This document shows positions 8,387-16,805 of a DNA stretch of 39,091 nucleotides, piece after piece (the stretch's first letter is position 1; each line of letters opens with the position of its first letter). Under the pieces are notes generated by a model. The model made no database searches. It saw nothing but the letters and a program-made list of their open reading frames with translations, and was not told the origin of the DNA. The stretch is taken from positions 1-39,091 of IMG/VR virus record IMGVR_UViG_3300032163_000886; one strand, given 5' to 3'. A program made the translations under genes and the position numbers. This stretch comes from a virus.

Positions 8387-8615
8387 CTACTGCTCCTATT
8401 TCGCTTAGTTGATTATTGATACTGTCAAGGTGTTGTTCGGCATCAGCTTTGGCTACCTGTAACTTCTCGGTGCGGTAATCCGTTACAAATTCATCAACGG
8501 CTTTCTGATTAGCCTCAACAAAAGCTAGTAACTTGTCTATGTTTTCTTGGGTCGGGTTGGCCATGTGGTTAGCGAACCAGTCTGCTAAGTGAAATGCTCT
8601 ATCTTCGTTATTCAT
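8361..8615 (-). CDS. Small helical phage protein, unknown
   Basis: An 84-residue, mostly helical, acidic protein (NEDRAFHLADWFANHMANPT, then ENIDKLLAFVEANQKAVDEF). Start ATG at 8615 follows AGAAAGGAAAATC, a good ribosome site. It sits between the large fibre-like gene at 8631-10106 and the coiled-coil peptide, which it overlaps by 26 nt. The composition suits a small chaperone or assembly factor, but no named family is recognised. Confidence 0.65.
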   Translation of the reverse strand: MNNEDRAFHLADWFANHMANPTQENIDKLLAFVEANQKAVDEFVTDYRTEKLQVAKADAEQHLDSINNQLSEIGAVDGSQPIKG

Positions 8616-8630
8616 GATTTTCCTTTCTTA

Positions 8631-10106
8631 TTATAATGCTAATGCCCTTGATACCTCATACCAGTTAATGCCATCACTCACCCAGTGGCTCGTTGAGGCT
8701 TTGCTGGTTGTCCCCACTATTGTAGCACTGGGCTTGAAGTTCGTGCCGAAGGTAATGGTTTTACCAGAAGTGGCATCGTTTATAATCAATATCCAAATAT
8801 GCTGTCCAGCCACACCAGCAGCCGAAGCGTTTATTGTAGCGTTGCCCGTGGCATTAACAGTAGTAGTCTTGTGTAAATTACCTAATTGGACGTTAAGACT
8901 AATCGTAGCGGCGTAAGTCATGGTGTCCATATTGCCAGCGTAATAGCCAGCCTGAACATCTACCGCTGCACCAGTATTAGCATTGGCATTAGCCCCAAAA
9001 GTCGCACCTGTAGTCCCTGTACCAGTTTGTATCAGACTTGAAGCATTGCGAATACCGATATTAAGTGTAGTGGCTTTTATAAAGGCTGGGATTTCTATCC
9101 CTATGCGATTGACTACCGTCCCACTACCCGATGAGTCTGTAAACTTAGCGTCATAGAGATTGGTTACCGTTGTGCCTGTATTAACGGCAGTACCAGCACC
9201 ATCAATGCCATACATATTGGTGGTAGTGAGTGTCCCTGTGCTAACAACCGAGAAAGCCCCCGTATAGCGTAGTGCTCGAATATTTGCCTGCGTAAGAGCT
9301 GCCGTATCGGCTTTCATAGTTGGTTGATGGACGAATGAATAAACAGGGCCGAAATTGGCTGCTACCCCACTGGTATTCTGAAAAGTGGCAGCATTATTAA
9401 ATAGTGTACCTAGGGACACACCGCTAGCACTTTGATTTATAGTTATGGTGGGTATAAATGCCACTACCGCCCCCCAGGCAGTATTAGCAAAGTCCAGGGT
9501 ATAGTTATTGCCAATCGTTATATTATGATATGGGTTTGCCGTCATTGTTTTATCTTCGCCCATAATCTTTATCCAGTCAGTGACTATGACTTGCGCCCTT
9601 GTAGCATGCGAAGTAGATTGTAGGGTTAAATTACCGCCAGAAGCCGCACTGCCATAATAAAGCGGAGCCGTTATGGCGGTAGTGAAAGTAGGCGAAGTGC
9701 CGAATACCAAAGAGCCTGAGCCTGTTTCATCAGACAAAACAGTTTTTAGTTGTAGTGAAGTCGTAGAACCAAATTGTCCTAAGTCGGCTGTTTCAATATC
9801 GGTGAAAGTCTTAGCCGTAATTGTAGCGGCTATCTGGTCGCCCACGATAACAGTGCGGGCTGAGGTGCTTTCTTGGGCACGAGTGATTGTAAAGGTATCC
9901 GTAGAGATAGTCGTAACACGGACTATTTCAGCATTCGTGGTGGTTGGTTGGACTCCAGCAGGCCAGATGGTGGCGTTAAATGAAACAGCAGGGAATAAAG
10001 CCCCCTGCCCGCTATTTACTGCTAGGGAAGTGCCAGAGCTTGCAGGACTGGGAGCGGTTAGGACTGTCCCATATGCAAAGTTAGGGCTATGAACGTCGAA
10101 AGCCAT
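8631..10106 (-). CDS. Phage tail fibre/appendage protein
   Basis: A 491-residue protein. Residues 1-100 form the typical phage appendage head: FAYGTVLTAPSPASSGTSLAV, then a strand-rich segment with NAEIVRVTTISTDTFTITRA, a pattern common to baseplate and fibre adaptor domains. The central and C-terminal parts are Gly/Ala/Thr-rich beta structure (TGTTGATFGANANANTGAAV around residues 360-380) ending in a small globular domain that closes with WVSDGINWYEVSRALAL. This last region resembles the final domain of many phage fibre and structural proteins. There is no Shine-Dalgarno. The ATG at 10106 lies 43 nt after TAGACCATTT. Confidence 0.75.
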   Translation of the reverse strand: MAFDVHSPNFAYGTVLTAPSPASSGTSLAVNSGQGALFPAVSFNATIWPAGVQPTTTNAEIVRVTTISTDTFTITRAQESTSARTVIVGDQIAATITAKTFTDIETADLGQFGSTTSLQLKTVLSDETGSGSLVFGTSPTFTTAITAPLYYGSAASGGNLTLQSTSHATRAQVIVTDWIKIMGEDKTMTANPYHNITIGNNYTLDFANTAWGAVVAFIPTITINQSASGVSLGTLFNNAATFQNTSGVAANFGPVYSFVHQPTMKADTAALTQANIRALRYTGAFSVVSTGTLTTTNMYGIDGAGTAVNTGTTVTNLYDAKFTDSSGSGTVVNRIGIEIPAFIKATTLNIGIRNASSLIQTGTGTTGATFGANANANTGAAVDVQAGYYAGNMDTMTYAATISLNVQLGNLHKTTTVNATGNATINASAAGVAGQHIWILIINDATSGKTITFGTNFKPSATIVGTTSKASTSHWVSDGINWYEVSRALAL

Positions 10107-10149
10107 ACTCTAATTAGTAACATAGAACTAGAAACGTATAAATGGTCTA
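10107..10149 (-). promoter_or_regulatory. Late promoter 3 (TAGACCATTT, leaderless)
   Basis: TAGACCATTT (10140-10149) with ACTAAT ending 6 nt before ATG 10106. TAG is the stop of the last glycosyltransferase gene. Distance 43 nt. The element therefore separates the sugar cassette from the tail-fibre genes. Confidence 0.65.
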
Positions 10150-11118
10150 TAGAGGAGCTACTGTGTTTTGAGGTATTTGATACACTTCGTCAGAATGTTT
10201 GGGACATACAGCTATTAGTCCATCAGTGGTATGCATGATTTCATGACATACATTACCGCCAGCATTTAGTTTCTGACAATAAACTCCCCACATATCGTGG
10301 CGCTCACCCCATTTTTCCCTTAAATCACTATGCTTAAGTTCATCCTGAACTAGTTGGCGCATATCTTGTTCTTCGTCAACTGATTGAAAACTTCTACTCC
10401 AGTGATGGAACACCCAGGATAAAGTAGTACCAATACAGCGATAACCAAACATACTGGCTCTACAGCAGAGATCATAATCATTAGCATTACCTGGATACCA
10501 AAACTCATCAATTAGACCCACCTCCAGCAAGCGTTTAGTATCAGCCACTGAACAATATAGGTTAATACCGTCAATAACAGTGCCTGGCTCAATTGTCATA
10601 CGCTCATTGACGTAGTGAGGCTCATCTATTAGCCAGCGCCAATCTTCTTCAGTATATTTTTCTTTGTAAGGCAAAATATAGTGGTCCTGGCCTTTAGGAA
10701 GCCCTACGGACCAATCGGGCAGTTTAATCGAAGCCGCGTTAATCAGTAACGCTGGACGCGTTGGTGTAGCCCGCTCAACCTTAATAAAGGTATCGACGAT
10801 GCCCTGCCACCAACCTATATTGACAAATTCTACGTCGTCGTTAAGAAATGTCACATAGGGTGTTTGGACTAAAGAAACACCTAAGTTAGTAGCCTGAGAA
10901 TGCCCTAAATTCCCCGTAAAATGGGTATCGGTACGAGGGGTACGAATAATCATGAGATTTTTAAATCTATCTCTCAACGACATATCAATACCCCTAGCTG
11001 TTTGGTCGACAATTATGACGTAAAAATTGTCGGGCGTATAGGCATATAAAGTCTCTAGGCAACGCTCAATCAAATCACCCCTAATAATAGGGATGATAAA
11101 CGTATTTTCTTTAGGCAT
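10147..11118 (-). CDS. GT2-type glycosyltransferase
   Basis: A 323-residue GT-A fold enzyme that should transfer a sugar from a nucleotide donor. The N-terminus has the short start form FIIPIIRGDLIERCLETLYAY. The metal-binding motif is NDD-VEF at residues 93-98 (DXD-like). The acceptor side shows the aromatic-rich NANDYDLCCRASMFGYRCIG stretch near residues 211-230, as in GT2 rhamnosyl-type transferases, and a later HHWSRSF. It is the last gene of the sugar cassette. Its start is coupled to the gene before it and its TAG stop belongs to the next promoter. Acceptor and sugar are unknown. Confidence 0.85.
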   Translation of the reverse strand: MPKENTFIIPIIRGDLIERCLETLYAYTPDNFYVIIVDQTARGIDMSLRDRFKNLMIIRTPRTDTHFTGNLGHSQATNLGVSLVQTPYVTFLNDDVEFVNIGWWQGIVDTFIKVERATPTRPALLINAASIKLPDWSVGLPKGQDHYILPYKEKYTEEDWRWLIDEPHYVNERMTIEPGTVIDGINLYCSVADTKRLLEVGLIDEFWYPGNANDYDLCCRASMFGYRCIGTTLSWVFHHWSRSFQSVDEEQDMRQLVQDELKHSDLREKWGERHDMWGVYCQKLNAGGNVCHEIMHTTDGLIAVCPKHSDEVYQIPQNTVAPL

Positions 11119-11476
11119 CTAGCAGTTTAGTGATGACTGGACCCATTTGATATTTCAGCAGTTCAGCGTCATCTACCTCTTGTACGTCTGACATCATGAA
11201 GCCTAAACTATCTACCAATTCTGGTCCTGTTGGACCGCTCTGGGTCCCCGAAATCCACTGACGAGTTTTCTTATTGTCGTCCAGTAAATATACTTTGTCA
11301 CCTGAAGTTTTTGTTCTAACTACTCTTTGACCCGCAGGCGTAACGCGTGCTGGCTCAACCGCGACTGGTTCAACGACCGTACCTTCTACTACTGGAGCGG
11401 GAACAGCTGTTTCAGCGGCTCGCTCTTCAGCGGCCCACTGGTCAATTAATTGATGTAATTTTACTATGTTTTGCAT
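11111..11476 (-). CDS. Small protein with KVYLL-type domain in glycan cassette
   Basis: A 121-residue protein: a helical start, an Ala/Pro/Val/Glu-rich linker (about residues 20-45), then a compact domain KVYLLDDNKKTRQWISG (about residues 61-77) followed by LVDSLGF and LLKYQMGP. This pattern (KVYL.d.gkkrWI..p...lGf) occurs as a short accessory domain in surface and glycan-related proteins of several uncultured bacterial groups. Its function is not established. A strong ribosome site (TAAGGAGGGCTAAA then ATG) precedes it. It overlaps the GT2 gene by 8 nt, suggesting a partnership. A possible role is carrier, acceptor or targeting module for the transferases. Confidence 0.6.
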   Translation of the reverse strand: MQNIVKLHQLIDQWAAEERAAETAVPAPVVEGTVVEPVAVEPARVTPAGQRVVRTKTSGDKVYLLDDNKKTRQWISGTQSGPTGPELVDSLGFMMSDVQEVDDAELLKYQMGPVITKLLDA

Positions 11477-11477
11477 T

Positions 11478-12455
11478 TTAGCCCTCCTTAATTATTTTAT
11501 CTATACGCTCCATCATTTGAGGAGTTGTATATTCATGGTTAATTAAATACTGACGATAGGATTCACTGTCATATTCTCCGTCAGTTATCATATCAATTGC
11601 CTCATCAATTCCTTGCCATACCCAGCCTGAATCACCCCAAAGTGGCTTATACCCTCCAAAAGCATGTATAACGGGTCGTATGCCCTTAGCAGCAGCCTCA
11701 GCGGTAATAGCAGAAAAGGCTTCCTTGATAGAGTTATTTAATAAGTAGTTCTTGTCTTCCAGCCATTCATCCAGATTATCCACCCAGTCTATAAAGGTAA
11801 TATTCAGTTTGTTATTCTTGATGAACTCTTCCATATAATAGCGGTGCCAGTGGTACTGTTGGTCTTTACCGAGATAGTAAATATGGTACCTTGGGTCGAT
11901 TCGCTTGAGTTTGAGGGCTATCTGGAGGGTGTAATCTATCCCTTTGGACTCCCAAATTTCCGATACTACAGCTATCTTAAACCCAGGTTTGCGCTCCCTA
12001 AACGTCCACTTATCTAAATTAACAGAGAACGGGATAACATGAATCTTCATCTTACTCTGTTGTGGGCGAGAGTCAGCCATCATTAAATCTCGTATATGAG
12101 GAGCAATGAATATGCAATCATTAACCAAATCCCAAAGCTTCTCATCAGCATGATGCCCACTAAAGACTTCTATATCCACTGGTTGAACTATAACTTTTTT
12201 ACCAGTTAAATCCATTTTGTGCATATCTGATTCTATAATCCCATCCTGAAGCCAGAGAGCTTGTAGGGCTTCATCAGGGTTCATAGCGGATTTCAAATTA
12301 TTATCGCACGTAAAGAAGTAGATTATATCAGCCCATTCAATTAGCGTAGGGTTGTAATACTGCTGATACTTAACCTCGTAGCCGTGAGACTCCCACCACT
12401 CCATAGGGTCTCTCATAAATTTCAGCCCATAGGGGTCGAATAAAAGTATCTTCAT
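11478..12455 (-). CDS. GT4-type glycosyltransferase
   Basis: A 325-residue GT-B fold enzyme. The N-terminal Rossmann half begins MKILLFDPYG, and the C-terminal half contains KIAVVSEIWESKGIDYTLQ (about residues 179-198), the donor-binding entry of GT4 enzymes. The region SIKEAFSAITAEAAAKGIRP (about residues 261-280) corresponds to the conserved EX7E area with Glu and the Gly turn. Its ATG overlaps the previous stop as ATGA. The donor and acceptor sugars are unknown. Part of the cassette that includes ten probable transferases. Confidence 0.8.
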   Translation of the reverse strand: MKILLFDPYGLKFMRDPMEWWESHGYEVKYQQYYNPTLIEWADIIYFFTCDNNLKSAMNPDEALQALWLQDGIIESDMHKMDLTGKKVIVQPVDIEVFSGHHADEKLWDLVNDCIFIAPHIRDLMMADSRPQQSKMKIHVIPFSVNLDKWTFRERKPGFKIAVVSEIWESKGIDYTLQIALKLKRIDPRYHIYYLGKDQQYHWHRYYMEEFIKNNKLNITFIDWVDNLDEWLEDKNYLLNNSIKEAFSAITAEAAAKGIRPVIHAFGGYKPLWGDSGWVWQGIDEAIDMITDGEYDSESYRQYLINHEYTTPQMMERIDKIIKEG

Positions 12456-13324
12456 AGGATACCCCGAACTATCGTCAGTAAATCTTTGACTCGGTTAACA
12501 ACTTTTAAATTCTCTTGAGCATATTGATACGATTTATCATCACCCCCCAAATGCCCGAAGTTTCTTATTTTTTCTATACAGTCATCAATATTATAGAAGT
12601 AGTCTACATAGTCATGAAATGTGCTTTCCATTAAAGGTATATGCCTAACCAGCGGTCTAGCTCCACAACACATTATCTGTGCCATTCTGTCTGACCAATA
12701 CCCTCTTTCTAATGTATGGTCTATTGCTAGAATAACTTTGGCCCTAGCATACAACTCGGGTAGGCCCTCATCCATAATCGGTGGACGCACATCCTCAAAC
12801 CCGTCCCATGCGTTTACTGAATGAATTACTAGGTTAAACTTCTCATCCACAGCTTTCAGGGTTTCATTTCTCTCAGTCGCCCAAGGAAGATAAGAACCCG
12901 TGAATAGGACATCAATGTCTTTCTCCACACTCAAATTAAGGCTTTTATCTAAGAACTTGGGCGCAAAGTCTTGACTTAAATATTGCCAGTTAGGATATTT
13001 AGAATCAGCTATTCGTTTAGATAAATATAAGTCAGCCCCAGCTACAAGTCTTTCGTGCCATTCTTGACCCCATTCCTGAAAGTCAAAACTCCAATAGACT
13101 ACAGGACAATTGAAATGTCGGAGATTAGTAGTCAATACTGCTGAATAGCCATCCCATTGAGATATAAGGATAAAATCATATTCTCCATAAGGAATCTGTA
13201 GTTCTTCACGTTGTTGCCTACTGACCTCATGCCCTAGTTCTTCTAATGCTCCAGCAATATGCTCTTCATCGCAAATAGAGCCATCCCAGCCTCTGCCAAA
13301 ATTACCAATACTTAATATTTTCAT
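12452..13324 (-). CDS. GT-B glycosyltransferase, CgeB/Glyco_trans_1_2-like
   Basis: A 290-residue enzyme from ATG 13324, chosen because it overlaps the upstream TGA as ATGA; a longer frame with 17 extra residues would overlap the upstream gene deeply. The N-terminus MKILSIGNFGRGWDGSICDE is Rossmann-like. DVLFTGSYLPWATERNETL (about residues 137-155) and DRMAQIMCCGARPLVRHIPL (about residues 218-237) match the C-terminal donor domain of the CgeB/Glyco_trans_1_2 group. Substrate unknown; expected to be cytoplasmic. Confidence 0.8.
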   Translation of the reverse strand: MKILSIGNFGRGWDGSICDEEHIAGALEELGHEVSRQQREELQIPYGEYDFILISQWDGYSAVLTTNLRHFNCPVVYWSFDFQEWGQEWHERLVAGADLYLSKRIADSKYPNWQYLSQDFAPKFLDKSLNLSVEKDIDVLFTGSYLPWATERNETLKAVDEKFNLVIHSVNAWDGFEDVRPPIMDEGLPELYARAKVILAIDHTLERGYWSDRMAQIMCCGARPLVRHIPLMESTFHDYVDYFYNIDDCIEKIRNFGHLGGDDKSYQYAQENLKVVNRVKDLLTIVRGIL

Positions 13325-14301
13325 GATGTAGCCTCCCTCAAAAACTCTCTCCAAGGCTGGATATGTTTGTCCCACTTCCAGTTATCTTGTATCTCGGCCC
13401 AGGCTAGATTACCCATAATCTTACGCTCTTTAGGGTGGTCACGCATCCAAACAACCGCATCTCTAACCTTTTCAGCCAGCTCTGGCTCGTCCTTATCTAT
13501 CAGAATACCTCCACCAGCGTCAGTAATGTGACGGTCAATACCTGTATTAGTAGCAATGACTGGGACTCCGCAAGCTGCAGCCTCTAGTACGGGGAAGGAT
13601 AAGCCATAGTAAGAATCACACCTCAGTAAAACATCTAAGCGATTATAGATATTAGGCATTCCCGACCAATACTTGCCACCAGCTACCACGCGCCCTATAA
13701 ACTCCATGCCGCCTAGTCGTTCAATCTTATCTTCTGTGCCACCATTATTCACCCAGCTCTGAGAAAATATCATAATACGCACACCCTCTAAATCGTAAAG
13801 CGGTTTAATGGCCTCTTCGAACATACGTCGCGGATTACCATAAGAACCAACAATACCAACGTGCAATAAATCATCTTCGCGCACCATGGGAAATGGTTTA
13901 AATAAATCCGTATCAATCCCAAACCGCACTTTATGAACTTTTTTGCCTGGGTACTCTCCAGCATCAGTTACGTCAGTCGTGGAAGCTAGGTGTTTAACTG
14001 CATTCCAGTGACCCTCACCTGGTTCATACATGACGATAGCCATCTTATCGAACCACTCTTTAGTTGTAGGCACTCCAGCATGTGTCGGCAATAAAGGAAT
14101 AATTAAGTCATACTCATTCGGATTACGTTCAAAGGGTGACGTGGCAGGGAAACGGTCTAAGAAATTATCAAATGGTTCGTAAGGTACTTGAGCCATTTCA
14201 ATAAAAAACTCATCGGATAGATACCTAATTAAGTATTCATAATGGGCTTCCATATACCAGCCACCCTGAATTCCTGGAGGAATGAACAATATTTTTTTCA
14301 C
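13321..14301 (-). CDS. GT4 glycosyltransferase
   Basis: A 326-residue GT4 enzyme with the clearest family signature in the cassette: GLSFPVLEAAACGVPVIATNTG at about residues 233-254, with the conserved Glu240. The GT-B donor half begins near HVGIVGSYGNP (residues 147-157). The start is GTG 14301, overlapping the previous TGA as GTGA. It lies between a methyltransferase and the CgeB-like transferase, so several sugars are probably added in sequence. Donor sugar not deducible. Confidence 0.88.
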   Translation of the reverse strand: MKKILFIPPGIQGGWYMEAHYEYLIRYLSDEFFIEMAQVPYEPFDNFLDRFPATSPFERNPNEYDLIIPLLPTHAGVPTTKEWFDKMAIVMYEPGEGHWNAVKHLASTTDVTDAGEYPGKKVHKVRFGIDTDLFKPFPMVREDDLLHVGIVGSYGNPRRMFEEAIKPLYDLEGVRIMIFSQSWVNNGGTEDKIERLGGMEFIGRVVAGGKYWSGMPNIYNRLDVLLRCDSYYGLSFPVLEAAACGVPVIATNTGIDRHITDAGGGILIDKDEPELAEKVRDAVVWMRDHPKERKIMGNLAWAEIQDNWKWDKHIQPWREFLREATS

Positions 14302-14852
14302 TTTTGCACTCTACCAATCTTTCCATGAAGCGCTTCCCACTTGCCCTCACCGAAATGGTCGTTCAGAAACTCTTTAACTCCTGGAGCGGCATAGTCTATG
14401 TCATGAAATAGCATTACTGAACCTGGAGCCATAAACGGTTCCCAACGCAGACAATTCTTTTTGACCTCTTCGTAATCATGACCGCCGTCAATAAATATCA
14501 GATTAATTGGCCTAGTCCAGACTCCAGCAAACTCATCAGCATCGCCGTGTACAAAGAAACCACGCTTCTCGAAACCAATAACACCTTCTTGTTCCGCAAA
14601 TGGGCCACGGCCAATCGTATGAGGCGCTACGGGCGGGACATCATGGATATCAACACCCACGATAAAGACGCCAGGTTTAGCGTAGTGCGAAGCCACAGCC
14701 ATACTACGTCCTTCGTCAACCCCTATTTCCAAGTAAATATCACCTGGTTCTAGCTTTTCAATTTCTGCTTTCATGATTAGCATATCGGCAGGACCAAACA
14801 TCCCCTGAATCGATTTTTCGATATGAGCACTTAATTCGTCAATAGTTTTCAC
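14298..14852 (-). CDS. SAM-dependent methyltransferase (class I, CmcI/Methyltransf_24-like)
   Basis: A 184-residue Rossmann methyltransferase. The SAM loop is IYLEIGVDEGRS (residues 39-50). VGVDIHD around residue 65 is the acidic strand-2 end. FIDGGHDYEEV (residues 120-130) provides the metal-type Asp/His/Asp seen in sugar and antibiotic O-methyltransferases of this group. It closes with VMLFHDIDYAAPGV. It starts with GTG overlapping the previous TGA as GTGA. A related enzyme occurs at 18773-19270. The likely role is O-methylation of a cassette sugar. Confidence 0.82.
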   Translation of the reverse strand: MKTIDELSAHIEKSIQGMFGPADMLIMKAEIEKLEPGDIYLEIGVDEGRSMAVASHYAKPGVFIVGVDIHDVPPVAPHTIGRGPFAEQEGVIGFEKRGFFVHGDADEFAGVWTRPINLIFIDGGHDYEEVKKNCLRWEPFMAPGSVMLFHDIDYAAPGVKEFLNDHFGEGKWEALHGKIGRVQK

Positions 14853-15739
14853 AATCGGTTTCTCCAGTCAACTAGAATATCTTCTAGTGTTTGCTCTAAT
14901 TTATATTGAGGCACCCAGCCACCATACATCCGAAACTTCTCACATGATGGCTTTTTAAAACTAAAATCACCAGGCCGATAAAGTGCAGGATTTATCTTAG
15001 TCTGAATGTCACATTTAGCCTTGCTAATTAAAATGTCCATAATTTCCTGCATAGTGACATTTTGGTCAGAACAGATAGAGTAAACCCCTGAAGGTAGTTC
15101 TATGGCTTGTTTGTAGGCCCGAACAATATCGCGTACATCGGTGTAGTTACGAACTGACTCCAAATTACCATGTTCCACAACTTGCCTAGTCCCATTCTCT
15201 ATTTCTACAATCTGTTTAGCAAAAGCACTCTCAGCGTACATCTCGCCCCTGCCTGGGCCTGCGTGGTTGTACGCACGTGTAATCACCACATCTAGGCCGT
15301 AATGGGCGTACAGGCTGCCTAAATGGTCCATAGCGAGCTTAGAAATTGCGTAAGGAGATAGTGGCCGCGGCAGAGATAGTTCGGTAATAGGAGCCTCGGC
15401 ATCGGTAGTATCGCCAAACTCTTCTGAAGTCCCAGCCAGATGAACTCTAGTTTTAATGCCCAGTTGCTTAACCGCTTCCAATAAATTCAGTGAGCCTAGA
15501 GTGTTTACCTCAAACGAGCGTCTGGGATTAACAATGGACTCGGGTACATAGGCCTGAGCTGCCAAGTGAAATATATGCGTAGGTCTGAAAACATCCAATG
15601 AGTTACGTAGTTGTTCATAGTTACGGATATCCTGACCATCACGCAGATTGAAGCCCTGAACCTCCCAACCCTCAGTTTCTAGTAAACTAGTGAGATGTTG
15701 ACCAACAAATCCCTTTGAGCCACTAATCCATGCTTTCAT
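14849..15739 (-). CDS. NAD(P)-dependent nucleotide-sugar reductase/epimerase (Rmd-like SDR)
   Basis: A 296-residue extended SDR. The cofactor loop is SGSKGFVG (residues 6-13; G-x2-G-x2-G). Catalytic Tyr130 and Lys134 are in SPYAISK, with Thr104/Ser105 in LAGTSEEFG. NHAGPGRG (about residues 157-164) and the ESAFAKQIVEIENG segment that follows match GDP-6-deoxy-4-ketomannose reductases (Rmd), which make GDP-D-rhamnose. NLESVRNYTDVRDIVRAYKQ (about residues 197-216) also fits that group. The start ATG follows AAAGGAGTTTC. Together with the adjacent DegT-type enzyme it suggests local synthesis of a deoxysugar. No dehydratase (GMD) is visible, so the keto-sugar may come from the host or elsewhere in the genome. 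Confidence 0.82.
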   Translation of the reverse strand: MKAWISGSKGFVGQHLTSLLETEGWEVQGFNLRDGQDIRNYEQLRNSLDVFRPTHIFHLAAQAYVPESIVNPRRSFEVNTLGSLNLLEAVKQLGIKTRVHLAGTSEEFGDTTDAEAPITELSLPRPLSPYAISKLAMDHLGSLYAHYGLDVVITRAYNHAGPGRGEMYAESAFAKQIVEIENGTRQVVEHGNLESVRNYTDVRDIVRAYKQAIELPSGVYSICSDQNVTMQEIMDILISKAKCDIQTKINPALYRPGDFSFKKPSCEKFRMYGGWVPQYKLEQTLEDILVDWRNRL

Positions 15740-16805
15740 GAAACTCCTTTATGGTCTGAACCACATATTTAATCTGTTTATCACTTAAGTATTGATGACA
15801 GGGAAGCAGTAAACCGTGATTATTGACAAAAGTCGCTCTAGGAAATTTTTTATTCTTGAGATACTTCTGGGCAATTGGCTGGTTGGTCAAGGGCATAATC
15901 TGTCTAGTTTGAATATCATGGTCAGCTAAATAACTAGCTAGGTCGTCGCGGTCTTCTGCAAAAATCGGGTAAAACATATAAGCATGATTAGGCTCCGTGG
16001 GACCTAATAAACTAGCGTTAAACTGCCGAGTTTTAATTATTTCGGCTAGACTATCAAGTTCAACTAACCCAAGTGCCGCTTCGAGTTCGGTTAATCTATC
16101 AGAATAGCCAAAACGAGGAAACTTATAGTGAGCACTAGGGTCTGCAATATCATCAATATTTAAATAAGACTCGTCGCGGCCATGGAACATCATTGAACGC
16201 ATAGTAGTAGCTAATTTTTTATCATTAGTAGCTATAAAGCCGCCAACTCCTGTTGTAACCAGATGAGCTAAATAGGTTGAGTAGCAAGCTACATCACCCC
16301 TGGGTTCGTAATCGATACCCATCATTTCACAGGAGTCTTCTATAACTTTTAAATTATTTTTCTTAGCACTAGCTATGATTCTCTGCATATCTGCAGGCCG
16401 CCCCAATAAGTGAACTGGGATAATCGCTCTAGTACGATTAGTCATAGACTGTTTCATTTTGGCAGGGTCTATATTTAAGGTGTCTTGGTCGATATCCACC
16501 AACACTGGCACTAAGTTATTCATCACCACTACATTCATAGTAGCCACAAAGGTCACGGCAGGAATTAATATTTCGTCGCCGTCTTTCCAACCATATTTAT
16601 CTTTCATGGCATGAATGGCTATTTTTAATGCATCCGTACCCGATGAGGTAAATAGAACATAGCCCCAATCGTGCAACTCAGCAAACTTCTCTTCCAGTTT
16701 TTCGGTAATTGGACCATAGGTTAAGCGCCCACTCTTAAGAACTTTATTAACCAACCTCTTCTGTTTCCAGGAAACCTTCCAATCGGCTAGTGGAACTGTA
16801 ATCAT
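15723..16805 (-). CDS. DegT-family PLP sugar enzyme with His in place of catalytic Lys (3-dehydratase-like)
   Basis: A 360-residue fold-type I PLP enzyme of the DegT/DnrJ/EryC1 family. TSSGTDALKIAIHAM (residues 53-67) is the phosphate-binding region, IPAVTFVATMN (81-91) is conserved, and VIEDSCEMMG (154-163) provides the ring-binding Asp157. Ordinary aminotransferases read SF...TK.(I/L)..GEGG; here the aligned stretch is STYLAHLVTTGVGG (residues 176-189), with His181 at the lysine position. Known members with His there (ColD, and E1 of CDP-ascarylose synthesis) remove the sugar 3-hydroxyl rather than transferring an amino group. Function as a 3-dehydratase is therefore inferred. Overlaps its neighbours at ATGA. 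Confidence 0.85.
   Translation of the reverse strand: MITVPLADWKVSWKQKRLVNKVLKSGRLTYGPITEKLEEKFAELHDWGYVLFTSSGTDALKIAIHAMKDKYGWKDGDEILIPAVTFVATMNVVVMNNLVPVLVDIDQDTLNIDPAKMKQSMTNRTRAIIPVHLLGRPADMQRIIASAKKNNLKVIEDSCEMMGIDYEPRGDVACYSTYLAHLVTTGVGGFIATNDKKLATTMRSMMFHGRDESYLNIDDIADPSAHYKFPRFGYSDRLTELEAALGLVELDSLAEIIKTRQFNASLLGPTEPNHAYMFYPIFAEDRDDLASYLADHDIQTRQIMPLTNQPIAQKYLKNKKFPRATFVNNHGLLLPCHQYLSDKQIKYVVQTIKEFHESMD

Noticed and set aside
1-10106. Diversity-generating retroelement acting on fibre genes
   Set aside because: No reverse transcriptase and no adenine-biased template/variable repeat pair seen in the window.
12714-12723. TAGACCATAC inside a glycosyltransferase gene
   Set aside because: Within coding sequence, no start codon at the 42-44 nt spacing and no -10 box. 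A random near match. A similar TAGACC at 2365 on the plus strand is also inside a gene.
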